Assembly: GCA_008931825.1 (NCBI GenBank)
Contig: QXVZ01009061.1
Span: 1 to 64,000 of the forward strand
DNA from: Phallusia fumigata
Taxonomy: Eukaryota; Chordata; Ascidiacea; Phlebobranchia; Ascidiidae
Direction: 5' to 3'
Length of the DNA: 64,000 bases
In this document: positions 34,799-47,600 of the stretch, one piece after another
Position numbering within the stretch: position 1 is the first letter of the stretch
Layout of the letters: every line of letters starts with the position of its first letter
The notes under the pieces: generated by a model
Database searches by the model: none
Told to the model about the DNA's origin: nothing
Seen by the model: only the letters and a program-made list of their open reading frames with translations
Program-made: the position numbers and the translations under genes

Positions 34799-37700
34799 AT
34801 GTCATCTCCAAGTCCTGGAAAGCGACGAATGGACACGGATGTTATAAAACTGTATCCTTTCATTTATCATGCAATGTAGTAAACTTGGTCCTCTTGATAC
34901 AAATATAGGCACTAAAATGTTTTAAACATATTTATTAATACATATTTAAACATATTTAAACATTTTTTAAACATTAACAGCTTTTCTTAACTGATCCTTA
35001 TTAAAGTGAGAGGAAATATGATGTAACGTTTCTGGGTGGTCTGCATGAATTTGTTGTCAAATTTAAGGGACCTTCAGGAAGTGGGTGTATTTAAATATTT
35101 TGATTTTAACCTTTTTTTACCATGTAATACCATAAAACAACATTACAGATCATTTGAAAATTTGTAGTAATGTGAACTGTGTTGTTTTAAACGCTGCCTT
35201 GTTTACTCCAACCTAGGCTGTTGTTTAATTTAAACTGTTACATGTTCAGCAAGGCCCTTAGATTGACTTAAGCTCTTTGCATCACTGGTGATCAATATAT
35301 TTAAGGGAATAATATTTTTAATATTTCAGCTCCATATGAGGGAGGGGTGTGGAAAGTTCGTGTTGATTTGCCTGAGAAATATCCTTTCAAATCTCCTTCA
35401 ATTGGTAAGCTGAATATTGTTGCAGTGTAACCTTTGTTTTATTGTGGTATGGGGAATTTGCTTGAAGTGGGAACTTTATTTTCTTAGGACATTACAAGTT
35501 CATTGTCTGTGTCAGCATAAAACAACTGGAACAAATGTTAAATTTAGGATTTTCTTTCAGGTTTTGTCAATAGAATATTCCATCCAAACATCGATGAAGG
35601 GTAAGAAACATTTGATGATGTGTCACATTTGCTGATGTAGTTATATGCTAAAATTGTTTTTTAAAAAGGCCCACAGTAGCAATTTAAACATATTCATGTG
35701 TGGGTCAAATTTCAGTTATAACCAAAATACAAGTTTCCTCAATAAACAATTTTGGGTAAAAGCAGTTTGTTGTTTCATGTCTTGTCTGGTTTTAAGGTCA
35801 TGCGACTTACATCAATTTAGACATTACAATGAACAAAACACCTTTTTTCAAGCCCATAGTTACATATAGTTCACCAGTGTTTTGCTTTTAATGAAATGAG
35901 CAAAAAAGTTGATTTAGAATATTTTTGTTTTGTTAAGGATAATATACATAACTTTCACTAGCACTAGCACCACACTCAGTTACAATACCTTATAAGTTAG
36001 TAACCCTGTGTAGACAGATCTCATAAGGTCATAAACCAGCAGGATATATTACAGCTGGATTGATGACTTGTTTATGTTTGTAACAACAGTCTTGCAAGAG
36101 GTTTAACAAATTTTGTGACCTATTTTGACACACTTAAAATGGTTAATATACCAGAGTATGGCCTATTTTGGTGGGGGTATGTTTTAGTCATTCGGTTTAT
36201 AGGTCAACTTCCATAAAAGGGACATATATTGTTTTCACTCTGTTTTTGTCTAACATTGGTTTGTTCCTCCCAGTTGATTACAAAAAAACCTTGTTAAACT
36301 TTCTTTAAATTATCACATATGATTGATGGGTACTTGAAATTGTGCGCAGTAACTTTTAACACAAGTGGATCCATTAGTTCACCCACAGGCCCCCAAAACA
36401 GAACATTTAAAAACAACAAATATTTAATAAAGTAAGTCACCTTGGAAAGAAGGAAATTATCGGTCCCCCTTGTGAAGGGACTCCTAATGTTTTTTGCACT
36501 TTGTTTTTTTTTGGCCATGCAGACTGTGCACACATTTTTGGCATGAAATGTTTGATGGATTTTGATGTAACTGTCACAGCTGGAAGATATGGTCAAAGTG
36601 GTGTGTCGACTGATTAGTTTATCCTCATAGCCCGGTTGATTACCCCGCTAGGCTCCTAAACAGCATCAAATTACTGAACAATGTCCGAATCGGGTAAAAC
36701 TTAGACAGTTTGTATAACATGTAATTGTGGTGCATTAGTGCTGCGTTTTACCTTTGATTCACAGCGGTTACCTAATTAGACCCCTAAAATTATGGAACGA
36801 TATCCAAATTAGATGGAACATAGACAGTTTTTATGTATCATAAAAGCAACACCTTCCAATAGGTAGGGAGTGATTGGCATGTTTAATGACAGATGCAGCC
36901 AAGCAGACATTACACCACTGCATTACCCATAAAACAGACTCTGTTTCTGGCTGCTGGGCAGTCATTTAGTTTGTGAAAATCCAGAGTGGTAGTTGAAATG
37001 CATTTGCTTTATCTTGCTGAAAAAAACAACAACGATGCATTACAGCGACTCTGCTTCTGTTTACAGTAGTTCTTTGCAGTACGGTAGCATGTAAGATTGT
37101 ATTTGGTCTGTCAAAGAGCAGAACACTGTTGTTGAATTTATACCAAATCACTGAAACTGCGTTGGAAAAAGTTATTCAGAATTTGTAATGTATGTTTGCT
37201 GTGGTTTGGCAGCCAAAGGATACTGCAAGGTCAACCTGATAATTAGTGAATTTAAGGTTTAAACCATGCTTTACACATAGAATTTGTAAATGGCATGATG
37301 TTAAAATAATTCTTTGGATTCTAGAAAATGTATTCTGACATATTGACACCACTGCCAACTACCAACTGTGTGTATGAAGGAACAAATACATTTATTCTTG
37401 CAAAACAATTATGTTATAAAATGCCAAGGAAATTAGGGAACCAATGTAAGGCAGGTATTAAACATGTATCCATTGTCACAAAAGGAAATGGCATATGTGG
37501 AAAACATCATTCAAGGGCCATAGTGTATCAATGGTAATATGGAGAAAACACTATCCCTCTAGTAAGACAATTTTATTTCAATAAACTGTGATTGAAAGGC
37601 CAGAGTTTGTTTCAGAAAGACAAATTATGTGTAACTGTAGAGGCTACAACTTCAATTGGACACAGCTGTTTTATCTAGTTCATATGTCAGTACCTAAATC

Positions 37701-40700
37701 ATTTATCTGATTGATCAGAATAAGGTGGTGTAAACAGCTTCAACTTTGTTGCGGATTGTTGTGTTGTTTTGAGAACTAAATTGTGTGCACGAAAAGGGGT
37801 TAACTGATGGTGTTAATAAATAAATAAATGAACAAACATATTTATTTAAAGGATTAACTTTTTCCTCTTTAATTTCTTGTAACATACAAGTTTTCTTTTA
37901 GCAAGTTCATTGGTAAAAATACACATATGTTGTACCCTGGAGATAAAATTGTTGCAAAGTTTGTGTGGTTCTAAGTATTTGCAGAATATTTTTTGTTTAG
38001 ATCTGGCACAGTTTGTTTGGATGTAATTAACCAATCTTGGACATCTCTTTATGGTAAGTGAATGCACAGTTACTGTATTTACTTGTTCCCAGCTGTATAT
38101 CAGCTGTGCATGTTTTTTAGGATATATATAGTATTTATACAATTATTATGCGTGCCCTTCCATGAAGGGAACACATTTTGTTTTTTACTGTGTTTTTTAT
38201 GGATCCCCTTCCTAAAGGGGAACAAGGTACACTTAACCAAATAAAATATGCACTCTTTGCCATGGTAGGTTTAAAGAGAAGATAGTGACCAAATCTTTGT
38301 TTTTCATTGTTAAATAGTGGTTTGATGACCTTTAGTTTTTGAAGGTTTACTGTTTAATAAACTACAAGAGCAGTTGTTGCCAAAACCTGGCCTGTACAGT
38401 AACATGTTGTTTACCCCAAGTTAAAAGAATTAATAATGGTTAAAATCTCAGATATCTTAAAACTCTCCCCATAAGAACTCCCTCCCAGCTTTGTTAGATT
38501 GGAGAAATGTTATTAATGTTGGACATTATTGTGTGGTAGCATTATTACCAAATAACTGGACATTTATAATCATATATTTATTTATCTGTCATATAGGTTC
38601 TAAAATTGTTCATGTTTTTATGTTTACCAACCAATGTTAAAGTTTCCTGGCCAGTTTATTACATCCTGTTTACACATGTTAGCTATCTACAAAATAGCAG
38701 TGGTAGTTTTGACTTTACATGGAGATCCTCAAAAAAAACTATTGATCTGATTGTTGCACTGAAATTTGCTCCAAAAGCTCATAGTTATTGCAATGCTTAC
38801 AAATTACCTTTTAATAGTAGATAGGTAATTGCCAATTATATTATTAGTACAGTGATTTGCGCTACCATATATTGACTTTACCCTGTGACATTTGTAGTGG
38901 TGCTTTAAAAATCATTCTTGGTCAAACTGTGCTGCAATGCCCCTAAATCTGTACGTACATCTACGAATATATATAATATGTATGTGTAAAACATCTACTA
39001 ATTATGAATCCTCACATACATTGTTTCACTCTTTTTTTCTTGTGTAGTGTTTGTTTGTTCCCAGTTAGGTCGAGAAAAAGTTGTTGACACATGATATATG
39101 GGTATCTAAAGTTGTGCACTATAACTTTTTACCCCAGTTCTCCCACAGGCCTCAAAAATGTAAAAACCTAAAAACAGCAATATTTAATTTAATTTGAAGT
39201 AAATCACCTATAAGTAAAAACCCTGTTAGTCCCCGAATCTGGGTGTGCCCGTACGTAACAAACGCTATTGAGCTCAATCTTGCATTCTTGCAAGAAACCA
39301 TAAAACCTGAGGTAAGAAAATGGGATGGTAACATCATTGTGAGCCTGTGATGCAACAGCCAAAGAAATATTAAGTTTACAGCAGAGTGTTATTGTTGTAA
39401 CAAACCTGTACCACCATTCCACCAGTTATTATTCGTTCCCCGACACAACTTGATGCCTTACCCAACAATGCATGCCTGCTGGTTTGCAGGACAAGAAATA
39501 CAAGTCATCGAAAATGATCTACAGTCAGTAATCTCTTAATACGCACAGAAACATGCATTCATTTGCAACAGTGGCAAAGGTGCCCGGCGGTAGATTTGCA
39601 TTGTGTGAAGTTCGAAAACTGCAAACCTTAACAAAGTCTGACCCTATCTAACGTCAAGAAAGATATTTGGTATTTTATGACGTTATACAATTTGGCATAC
39701 CCGAAAACATTCCAAAGTCGTCGCCTTCGAGTCAATATATATCCCTAATGAATTGAGTGATAGTGTTTATGGAAAGGCAGTATGGTGAAAGTCGCCCTTC
39801 TAGTTTTTGCTTGCATGTCAAAAGTGTCAAGCCAAATGAGTTAAATTTCAAAATGCCAACAGATAGGTCTTAAGCTAAGCTCTGATATTGGTTTGCTACT
39901 TCACATATAAATGGGCCTTTATTTGGGGCGGCCAGGAAGGCATACCACTGGTTAAATCAGGCTGTAGTCTTGAATCAGTAAGTCTCAATGTGTTTGTTAC
40001 ATGACAATTTTGAAGACAGTGCCTGACAGCAACTTCATTCTGATGCCTGCTACTTTTCTGTCATATTGTCAGTGTAAGTCAGTACCATATTGTTGTATGT
40101 ATCCTAAACACAAAACCTAGAAAGTGATTGTTATGTTTTATGACAGACAAGTTGGCTGAGATTCAGTGTTGGGTATGACTTCCAGTCAAGTCTCAAGAGG
40201 TCGGAGTCTCAAGTCAAGTCGCTAGTATTTTGAGTCTTGTTTAAGTCTCAGTGCAGGGGTAAAAATGGGCGCATGCTTTTTTCAATAACAAAGGGGTATG
40301 TGAATACCAGATGCTACATCGTTTAAGACACAGCAAAATCTTAGTTTTGTGCATCACAGGCCATAAGCGCAAGAAACTTTAGGCGTTTCCAAGCATTATG
40401 ATTAAAAGCACTGCTATTGCATAAAAGTTAAACCAACACTAGTTTAACAAATTATTAAAATATGTACGATAACTTTGATCTGTTAAAGGTCCAAACATTG
40501 TTGTTGAATGTATACAACATTTCAGAAACCGCATTGCAAAAAATCAGTTAAAGCAGTGGTTCTCAACCTTTCTGTGGTTGCATATCCCTTTGTTCCAAAA
40601 ACAGAAATTTCGATCAGAAACCTTTTTTATTTTCTGACTCGAAAGGTGCAAATGCAATGAAGAATACAGTCTCATTTANGTTGCATATCCCTTTGTTCCA

Positions 40701-43372
40701 AAAACAGAAATTTCGATCAGAAACCTTTTTTATTTTCTGACTCGAAAGGTGCAAATGCAATGAAGAATACAGTCTCATTTAATTTGCGGGAGGGGTACCA
40801 GAAACAGTAATTTACAGTTTGTAATTTTACAGTCCGGTTGTTTGCAGCTTGGCCAAAGGTTACTGCACTTTAACTTTTTAGTTAGTGTGGCTGTGGGTTT
40901 TAAACCATGCTTTTAACATAAAGATTATGACTTGATGTCAGAAATGTTTGGTTTGTTTGAGCAAATGTATTTACAAATTTAGTTTCAGATTGTTGTTCTT
41001 AATTTAAAACTGACCATGTTATATTAACCTTGCTACCGATTGCAAACAGCACGTGTGTTGGTACCGTTATGTTTAGGCTTGCAGAAACGGTTATGCTGTT
41101 AAACAACAAGGAAAGTAGGGGTCAGTGTAATGTTGGTAATAATTGTGTATTCATTATATTGAATGTAATTGGTATGTGTCAAAATATTATTTAAGGGGTT
41201 AGAGTCTCTTATTTGTTATTTTTATGCTACATTCACAGACTTAAGTAACATATTTGAGGCATTTCTACCACAACTACTGTCCTACCCAAATCCAGTGGAT
41301 CCACTCAATGGTGATGCAGCTGCTCTGTATCTACATAAACCTGATGATTATGTGAAAAAGATCAAGGGTAAGGGTATATATGCATGTATTTTACTCTAAA
41401 TCTGCTCGTGATATTTCTTAAATTGCCGCTAACGATCCAATAATAATAGTAATGTAGTAGCATTTGCAGTTGTTGACAACATAGTTGTACTATTAGTTGC
41501 TAGCCATTCAATGCTTAATTAGAAATCTTGTGTACCTTTCACCTTCCCTGAAGGGGACACATGCTTTTCTCCCTGTTTTTTTACTCAAACATGAGTTTAT
41601 TTACATGTATTGACCAAGAAAAAGTCGTTCTTATTCAAGTTTATCTGGTATCTAAAGTTCACACTGACAACTTTTTACCCCCCCAAAACGTGAAATTTTT
41701 AAATCAGCTATATTTCACAGAGAATGTCACCTAGAAGTTTCCTATTTTGATGGTTGATACAATGTAAAGTATTTTGTGAATTTAGGTTGAATTCACCTAG
41801 TTTTCTCAATCAAATTGTATTGAAATTTCAAACTTCGATATGCAGGATGCTTCTCATCTGTTGTTTAAAACTTAAGCTTGATCGATCAAGTTTTTAATAT
41901 TACAACCCTTTAATGCATCTGCTATTTGTGGTGTAGTAGACAGTGTGACAAAGCAACTTTATTTGATTGTTTTATTTTAAGTCCTGCCATATGGTCAGTA
42001 TAGATGATTACTGCAATGTACATAGCATGAACGGTGGTCGCTTCAACCAAGTTCTTGCCAAAACCTTTTGATACATACCGAGTGATTGTCATCTTTTATG
42101 ACTAGTCGGCTAGGAGGATAACCGCTGGGGCTATAATGTAAAACACAGCAATGACTGTTCCACAATAAAATACTCTACAAAATGTCAAAATGTCATCCAA
42201 TTCGGACATTGTTTAACAATTTGACCCATTTTAGGGGCTCTTTGGATAACTGCCAGGGCAATAGGGTAAAACACATAAATTATTGCACAACAATGACATG
42301 AAATACAAACTGTCCGAAATTTCATCCACTTCAGACATTGTTTAACAATTGGACCCATTTTAGGGGGCTAGTGGGGTAACTGCTGGGCCTATGGGGTAAA
42401 ACACATAAATTATTGCACCACAATGATATGTGAAACAACTATCCAAATTTCGTCCAATTCAGATTTTGTATTACAATATGACCCAATTTAGGGGGCTAGC
42501 AGGTAAACCATTGAGGCTAGGAGGTCAAACAAAATGATGACACAACTCCATGACCGTATCTACCAGCTGTAAAAGTTTCATCCAAATCCGCCAAGGGGGG
42601 GATGCCAAAGTGCATAGACATAGTGCAGGGAAATATTTTACCTTTTGGGGGCTAGCGGGGTACCCATTGGGGCTATGGAGTCAATCGAAAAGGACGGCAC
42701 ACCGCCTTGACCATATCTACCAGCTGTGAAAGTTTCATCCCAATCTATCAAACATTTCATGCCAAAACTGTGTGGACAAGCTCCAGGGGAGAAAAAAAAT
42801 AAAAAAACAAACAGAGTAAAAACAATATGCTTATGGCAGTGAGATTGTCATTGACATGATGTAAGAAATGATTTGGTTAGATTTAGTTTCAAACTAAAAC
42901 TGACCATCCTCTATTAACCTCACCGCCAATTGCATGTGTGTCGGGTCCCATATGTTTATAATAGGTGAAACAAATACGTCATAAAATGCCAAGGGATTTA
43001 GGGACCCAATGTGATGTGGATATTAAATACATATCCAATGCAATAAAAGAAAAGGTACATGTCCAAAAAATTATTATGGGGTGGTAGTGTATGTGCAAAA
43101 AATATGGAGAACGCCACTTCTCTGGTGTCTTATTAAGTTCAGTCAGTGTACAATCTACTTCCAATATATCCAGATGCTTTGTGGAATCACATTAGACATT
43201 TATGTTTGTTTTTTTAGAGTATGTCAACCGTTATGCAACAGAGGAAGCTTTACTGGAACATGAGAAGAAAAATGGTGTATTAGGGAATGGTTCTGTTGAA
43301 GAATCAAGTGATTCAGAAGAATCAACACTCAGTGATTTTTCTGAAAATGAGACAGAAACCATGGAGTTGTGA
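34799..43372 (+). CDS. UBE2H: Ubiquitin-conjugating enzyme E2 H
   Basis: Seven exons (34799-34851, 35007-35080, 35330-35404, 35561-35600, 38001-38053, 41239-41367, 43218-43372) give 192 residues; human UBE2H has 183. The start [18 protein letters not shown] matches the human protein, followed by [40 protein letters not shown] with the catalytic cysteine codon at 38014-38016, [40 protein letters not shown] and an acidic serine-rich tail ([18 protein letters not shown]). E2 H passes ubiquitin from E1 to substrates and works with the CTLH/GID ligase. Intron 1 has U12-type donor and branch sequences. Introns 4-6 are 1.8-3.2 kb and repeat-laden. Confidence 0.95.
34852..35006 (+). other. Probable U12-type (minor spliceosome) intron in UBE2H
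   Basis: The donor reads GTATCCTTT, the textbook U12 GT-AG form. A branch-like TTTTCTTAACT lies at 34982-34992, with its adenosine about 15 nt before the AG at 35005-35006. The exons join in frame across it (VIKL/ERKYDV). Confidence 0.75.
36195..36425 (+). repeat. Repeat family A, second body type
   Basis: After a degraded head (GGGACATATATTGTTTTCAC) comes a body seen also at 39000 and 41530: a GGTACTTGAAATTGTGC-like phrase, AACTTTTAACAC and CACCCACAGGCCCCCAAAAC. Confidence 0.55.
36450..36835 (+). repeat. Repeat family A, tandem-unit body type
   Basis: The hairpin head GTCCCCCTTGTGAAGGGAC is followed by GGCATGAAATGTTTGATGG and about two of the 129-bp-type units. It directly follows the other body type at 36195-36425. 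Confidence 0.65.
36880..37545 (+). repeat. Repeat family B copy
   Basis: Starts near GGCAGTCATTTAGTTTGTGA (36957). It includes GCCAAAGGATACTGCAAGG near 37213 and ends with ATGTGGAAAACATCATTCAA near 37495. No open frame. Confidence 0.65.
38145..38240 (+). repeat. Two isolated family A hairpin heads
   Basis: CCCTTCCATGAAGGGAAC and CCCCTTCCTAAAGGGGAAC sit about 55 bp apart with only the short CTGTGTTTTT-like tract between them. These look like solo head fragments. Confidence 0.55.
39000..39215 (+). repeat. Repeat family A, second body type
   Basis: CATTGTTTCACTCTTTTTTT is followed by GGGTATCTAAAGTTGTGCAC and CCACAGGCCTCAAAAATG, the same order as near 41540. Confidence 0.6.
40554..40800 (+). 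mobile_element. hAT-type MITE fragment
   Basis: It begins CAGTGGTTCTCAACCTTT, a typical hAT terminal repeat. No matching right end is visible, probably because of decay or the N at 40679. Confidence 0.5.
40577..40781. repeat. 102-bp direct duplication across an N at 40679
   Basis: Bases 40577-40678 and 40680-40781 read the same. The single N between them marks an unmerged overlap. Confidence 0.85.
41525..41755 (+). repeat. Repeat family A, second body type
   Basis: The head CCTTCCCTGAAGGGGACACA is followed by GGTATCTAAAGTTCACAC and an ACGTGAAATTTTTAAATCAG-like body. Confidence 0.65.
42060..42830 (-). repeat. Repeat family A, tandem-unit type, reverse orientation
   Basis: About four reversed units carry GACCCATTTTAGGGGGCTAG-like motifs. 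They end in the reversed body (CAGCTGTGAAAGTTTCATCC) and an A-rich tract near 42785, but lack a clear hairpin head. Confidence 0.65.
42840..43095 (+). repeat. Repeat family B fragment
   Basis: It contains AACTAAAACTGACCATCCTC and GGGACCCAATGTGATG, both shared with copies near 27960 and 37440. Confidence 0.5.
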
Positions 43373-44685
43373 CCTCAGCTTTGGAAAGAAACTGTGTGTA
43401 GCTTAGTTGTCACCAAAACCAAACAAAATAGAACTATTTTTGCAGTCGAACAATTTGAAAACTGATACAATAAGTTTCAGCAAACTGCAATGTTTGGCTC
43501 CTGACAGCATGGGTGACTTCAGCTATGTTTGTTTTTACAACTTTTTATTTAGTATTTGAAGAGTCTATTTGTTATATTCTGTGTATTGTTTTGCATGTCA
43601 AGGGCAATTTGTCCGCTTTATACCTTTTTGTAAAACTTGGCAAACAGTCACAGATTATCTGACTATGAGCAATCTAATGCTTCAGGTAAAGTCACACCTG
43701 TCAGATTTCAAGGATAACCCCCCAGTTACTCTCTAGTGTAGTGAGTTGTTTTATGTTTTACATAGTTTTATACCTACTGCATTATACATTGATGTCAATC
43801 TCCAACAAATCTTAAACTAAAACTGTTTTACAGCTTTTAAATACTTCACTACTAGAGGTTGTAGTTAAATAAAACCATCAGAGACTAATAGCAACTGTGG
43901 CACTGCAACCAACTGAGTCCATTGATTTGCCCAAGTTCTTTCTTGTTCTCTATTCAAGTATCTCTCTTTCTACCTTTTTTTTCATCACAACTTTGTTGCT
44001 ACTGTGATGCAGGGGGCTTTATGATTAAATGAAACAGAAGTGAAAACTTACAATCAACAGTTATCTTAAGAGAAGTGAGGATTTCTGCACCATATACTTT
44101 GCTGGTAAACGACTGTTCTGTTGCACGTATTTGCCAGTCTGTGCACCAGTTGAATGTGCTATTTTGCCTTAGCGACCCGTGACTAACGGAGTTTACTGTA
44201 CATAAACGTGATATTCTGCATTTGAATCAATAAAAAAATCTTAAAAGCTGATTTTACATGCTGGTCTATATAATGTGAGGTATGTATTAATTCGATTGTT
44301 ATGTAGGTTTAAACTCTAAAGCACCTAAATGGAAAAGATTGGTTTTGTAATGAAGAAGATTGCTAACATAAATGCAAGTATTTAGTTGTTTTCTTCCAAA
44401 CTCCAAATTGACCAGCTAGCCTGCTTCACATAAAAATTGCAAGTCATACAAAAAAGTATGCTTATGTAGGATTACAGTTTCGATATCGTCCTATACCACA
44501 GGTACTAATTGATAAAGCTAAAAAGCTCACACTGATTTGTATTTCAGGATCGTTTCATTATGTCATAGAGTGCAGATCACCATAATTGCTGTGGCTATTG
44601 TTTCAAATTAGGTAGCAGGGAACACATCATATTTTAGTTGCTTATAATATACAAATAACTTTAAACAGCATCAATGTTATTAACA
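43373..44685. other. UBE2H 3' UTR and convergent gap with RENBP
   Basis: AATAAA motifs at 43868-43873 and 44228-44233 could end UBE2H transcripts, the latter giving an 860-bp 3' UTR. RENBP on the other strand stops at 44686. I saw no other gene. Confidence 0.5.
44228..44233 (+). promoter_or_regulatory. UBE2H polyadenylation signal
   Basis: AATAAA followed by more A's, in the AT-rich region after the UBE2H stop. An earlier AATAAA at 43868 is an alternative. Confidence 0.5.
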
Positions 44686-47600
44686 TCATTTATCACATGA
44701 ACTCAGCAACTGCAGAAGTATATTTTCACACATGTATAGTGCACGAGGTATGTGAAAACATCCTTTCCATGGACCAGCTTTAAAGTTACTTGACACTTCT
44801 CCTTTCATGTTGAGATATCCATACCACTCACCTTTTTCTTTATCTGGGTCTGGAAACTAAATAAAAAATAGTTGATTTTCAAGTATTTGTAGTAAATATT
44901 AAAAAGGGCAGACGTTAACCTTTCTTGCTTCTTTAGCTACATTTACATGTCACAAAAAACCTACTTTTGAAAAGGTATACTCTGCAACTTTGATAAAATT
45001 TTCCAAAAATTGATTTTCCTTTCTAAATTTGTATGCAAGAATGAAAGCAATCATTGCCTCACAGTGCGGCCACCACAGTTTCATATTCCACTCCAACTGA
45101 AGTGGACAGCAACCATTAGCATCAAGGAAATAAAACAGACCACCATTATCTGGATCCCAACCCTTTCTGAAAAAATAATTTATTGCCACAAATCAAAAAA
45201 ACAGTTTGAATGTTGATTTCATATTACAGACCTGAATGGCACATTGATGAAACACTGACACGCCTTTTCTGCGAGTATCACATTATCATGTTTCATGGCA
45301 TATTGTAGTAAAAACCAACCACATTCAATGACATGACCTGCAAATAAAGTTGAGCAGGTTTATTATTTCATGTTACTTGTTACCTATGTTACCCACCTGG
45401 AACAAACAACCTTCCATCAGCTCCTGCTACCTCCTCACCACTGAGAGAAACGGATTCTAAAACAATTGATTCCTTTCTCTAGGGAAAAAGAAAAAACAAG
45501 ACGTCAGAGAGGTCTGTTTATTTGTTGCATGATATATTTGCAAAAAAACAGCCTTTTTCATGTGTGGCTTCACCATATTGCATTTTCACATGCACTATAA
45601 CCCATTCCAAAAAGGATGTGTATTCACATCATTTTGTATTTGATCCAACACAAAATTAAGCATTTTATGATATGATTGTTTCCACAGACACAAACACAAT
45701 GCTCCTCGCATATTAAGCATTTTGGCTGTTTGTTCTGTTTTTACACTACAATTCCATTGGATCAGTTTTTTCAATGTGACTTCAATGGGTTGGAGCAATA
45801 TGGCTTAAGTTTCTTGCTCAGGGAAACACTAGCAACCAAGACAGAATTTTCTACATTCTTGTCAAAAATTATACAGTACCCTAAACATACACAGCAGTAA
45901 CATATTTGACAAATTTTATGTCATTTGTTTAATTTAATTGAAGACTTGACCCAATCTACAACTTTAGGGGGCTGGCGCGTCAACTGCTTGGGCTATAGAG
46001 TTTAACAAGGTCATCGACACACAACAATGTTCTAGTCCATCAACAATAAAAATTGAATTTAGTTCAGACTTTAGTTCTCATGGCCACAGGATCAAACACA
46101 GCAATTAATACACCACAATGACATGCTTTGCTACAAAATTTTAAATAAATCATCTGTTGTTAAATAATTTGACAGATTTTAAAGGGCCGGGATTCTGTTG
46201 GGGCAAACATATCAATAAATACACCACAATTGCCCAACCTAGTCTATTAAAATTTCATTCCATTCTGACATTGTAAAACAAATTAACCACTTGGGAAAGT
46301 CAGCAAGGGTGAAAACCAATGGTTTTTGTTTACCACATGAGAACAAATCCCTAGAACTTGACCCATTTTATAAAGTTAATGTAACTTGGACAAGTAGTTC
46401 ATGACCTATTCTTCTCAGTTATTTGCGATTATGCACATTACATGCACAAAAAGTTGAAACAGATGTTGGGTGTGTTATTAGCTTGTTGAACAAAAACCAA
46501 TGGCTCTCACCCACACACATTGTTTTTGGCACAACTCCATGGCCATATCCACCAAACATTTCAACTGCAGGGTAAAAAAATGAAAACGGAGTGAAAACTA
46601 TGTGTTCTTCTCCACAAAAGGAACCAATGATTACCTGAACATGTAAAAGCAACTTTCCAACAGCCCAGTCTTCAAGTTTTTCCTCATCACTAGGCAAATC
46701 TTCCCACTCAATGTTCGAGACTTGCATCTGTTCACACAGACACAATGACATCATGGCTACAGCAAGTTTGGAAGTTCGAGTGCAGCCTGGAAGCACATCA
46801 GCACCAAGGGCAGAATCATCAACAATGCACCAATGCCTGATACTTTGCATCATGCTGATAGCAGCACTCTTGTACAAACATTATATACTGGTTAATTGTT
46901 TAACATACTGGCAACTTTTTTGGTGATCCAGTTCAACTTTAATACACTTGTCCAAGGATACTACAGGTCATTTTAAAGTTCTTTCTTTATTAATACAGTA
47001 CCAGCAGTATTTATCTGTTTTTTAAAAAAATAAAAATTGCTCTGACACCATAGCATTATTTATAAGCATGATTTTCTTGTGAACAGCTAAAATCCAATTG
47101 AAATCTAGAAGTTACAGTGGCGTAATAAGGTTACTAGCAGTACCAACCAAAGCTGCAATTAACAAAAGTTTGGTTCTCAACTTCTCACAAACCTTGTACT
47201 TTTCAATGTTGGTAGCCCTCCAGGTTTCTGACATGGCCATTACGAAAAAACACTCAGAAAATAAACCCCTTTGGATTTTGGTCGCCTTTCCGTCTTTGGT
47301 TACAGAAAATGGGCACCTTGTGCAAGAGTTCTTTTTAACCAAGCATTCCAATAGAAAATCAGCACCTAAAGGTTAATTGTTTGTGAATGATGCAATAATT
47401 CGAATGTCACCAAGCAATGGCAATAAAAAAACATGAAGTAGGCAACATGTTATTTCAGCAAGTCAGTAAATAAACGCTTTAAAAAAAAAGTTCGGCACCA
47501 CACCTCAATCTGTTTTTTTGAAAAAAGTTTGTTAGGTTACAGGCTCACTGCGTTATACCAGTTGACGAGCGCTGCTCTAGGATGCATACTGCATTTACTG

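Larger units (their letters stand above)
35601..38000 (+). other. UBE2H intron 4
   Basis: Holds family A pieces (36195-36425, 36450-36835) and a family B copy (36880-37545). From 35,640 to 36,190 I see nothing recognisable. Confidence 0.6.
40480..41150 (+). repeat. Repeat family B copy, interrupted
   Basis: The blocks TTGTTGAATGTATACAAC, GGCCAAAGGTTACTGCAC and AAACTGACCATGTTATATTA match other family B copies. An hAT-like end and an assembly join split it between about 40554 and 40800. Confidence 0.55.
38054..41238 (+). other. UBE2H intron 5
   Basis: Contains family A heads at 38145-38240, a family A copy at 39000-39215, a family B copy at 40480-41150 interrupted by an hAT-like piece, and a join at 40679. 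Near 40170-40250 there is a degenerate AAGTCTCAAGTC-type repeat. I saw no gene in the remainder (38,300-38,990; 39,220-40,150). Confidence 0.55.
41368..43217 (+). other. UBE2H intron 6
   Basis: Mostly repeat: family A at 41525-41755 and, reversed, at 42060-42830; family B at 42840-43095. Confidence 0.6.

Noticed and set aside
45595-45900. Opposed frames of 67 and 74 codons in a RENBP intron
   Set aside because: They overlap each other on opposite strands and lie between well-supported RENBP exons.
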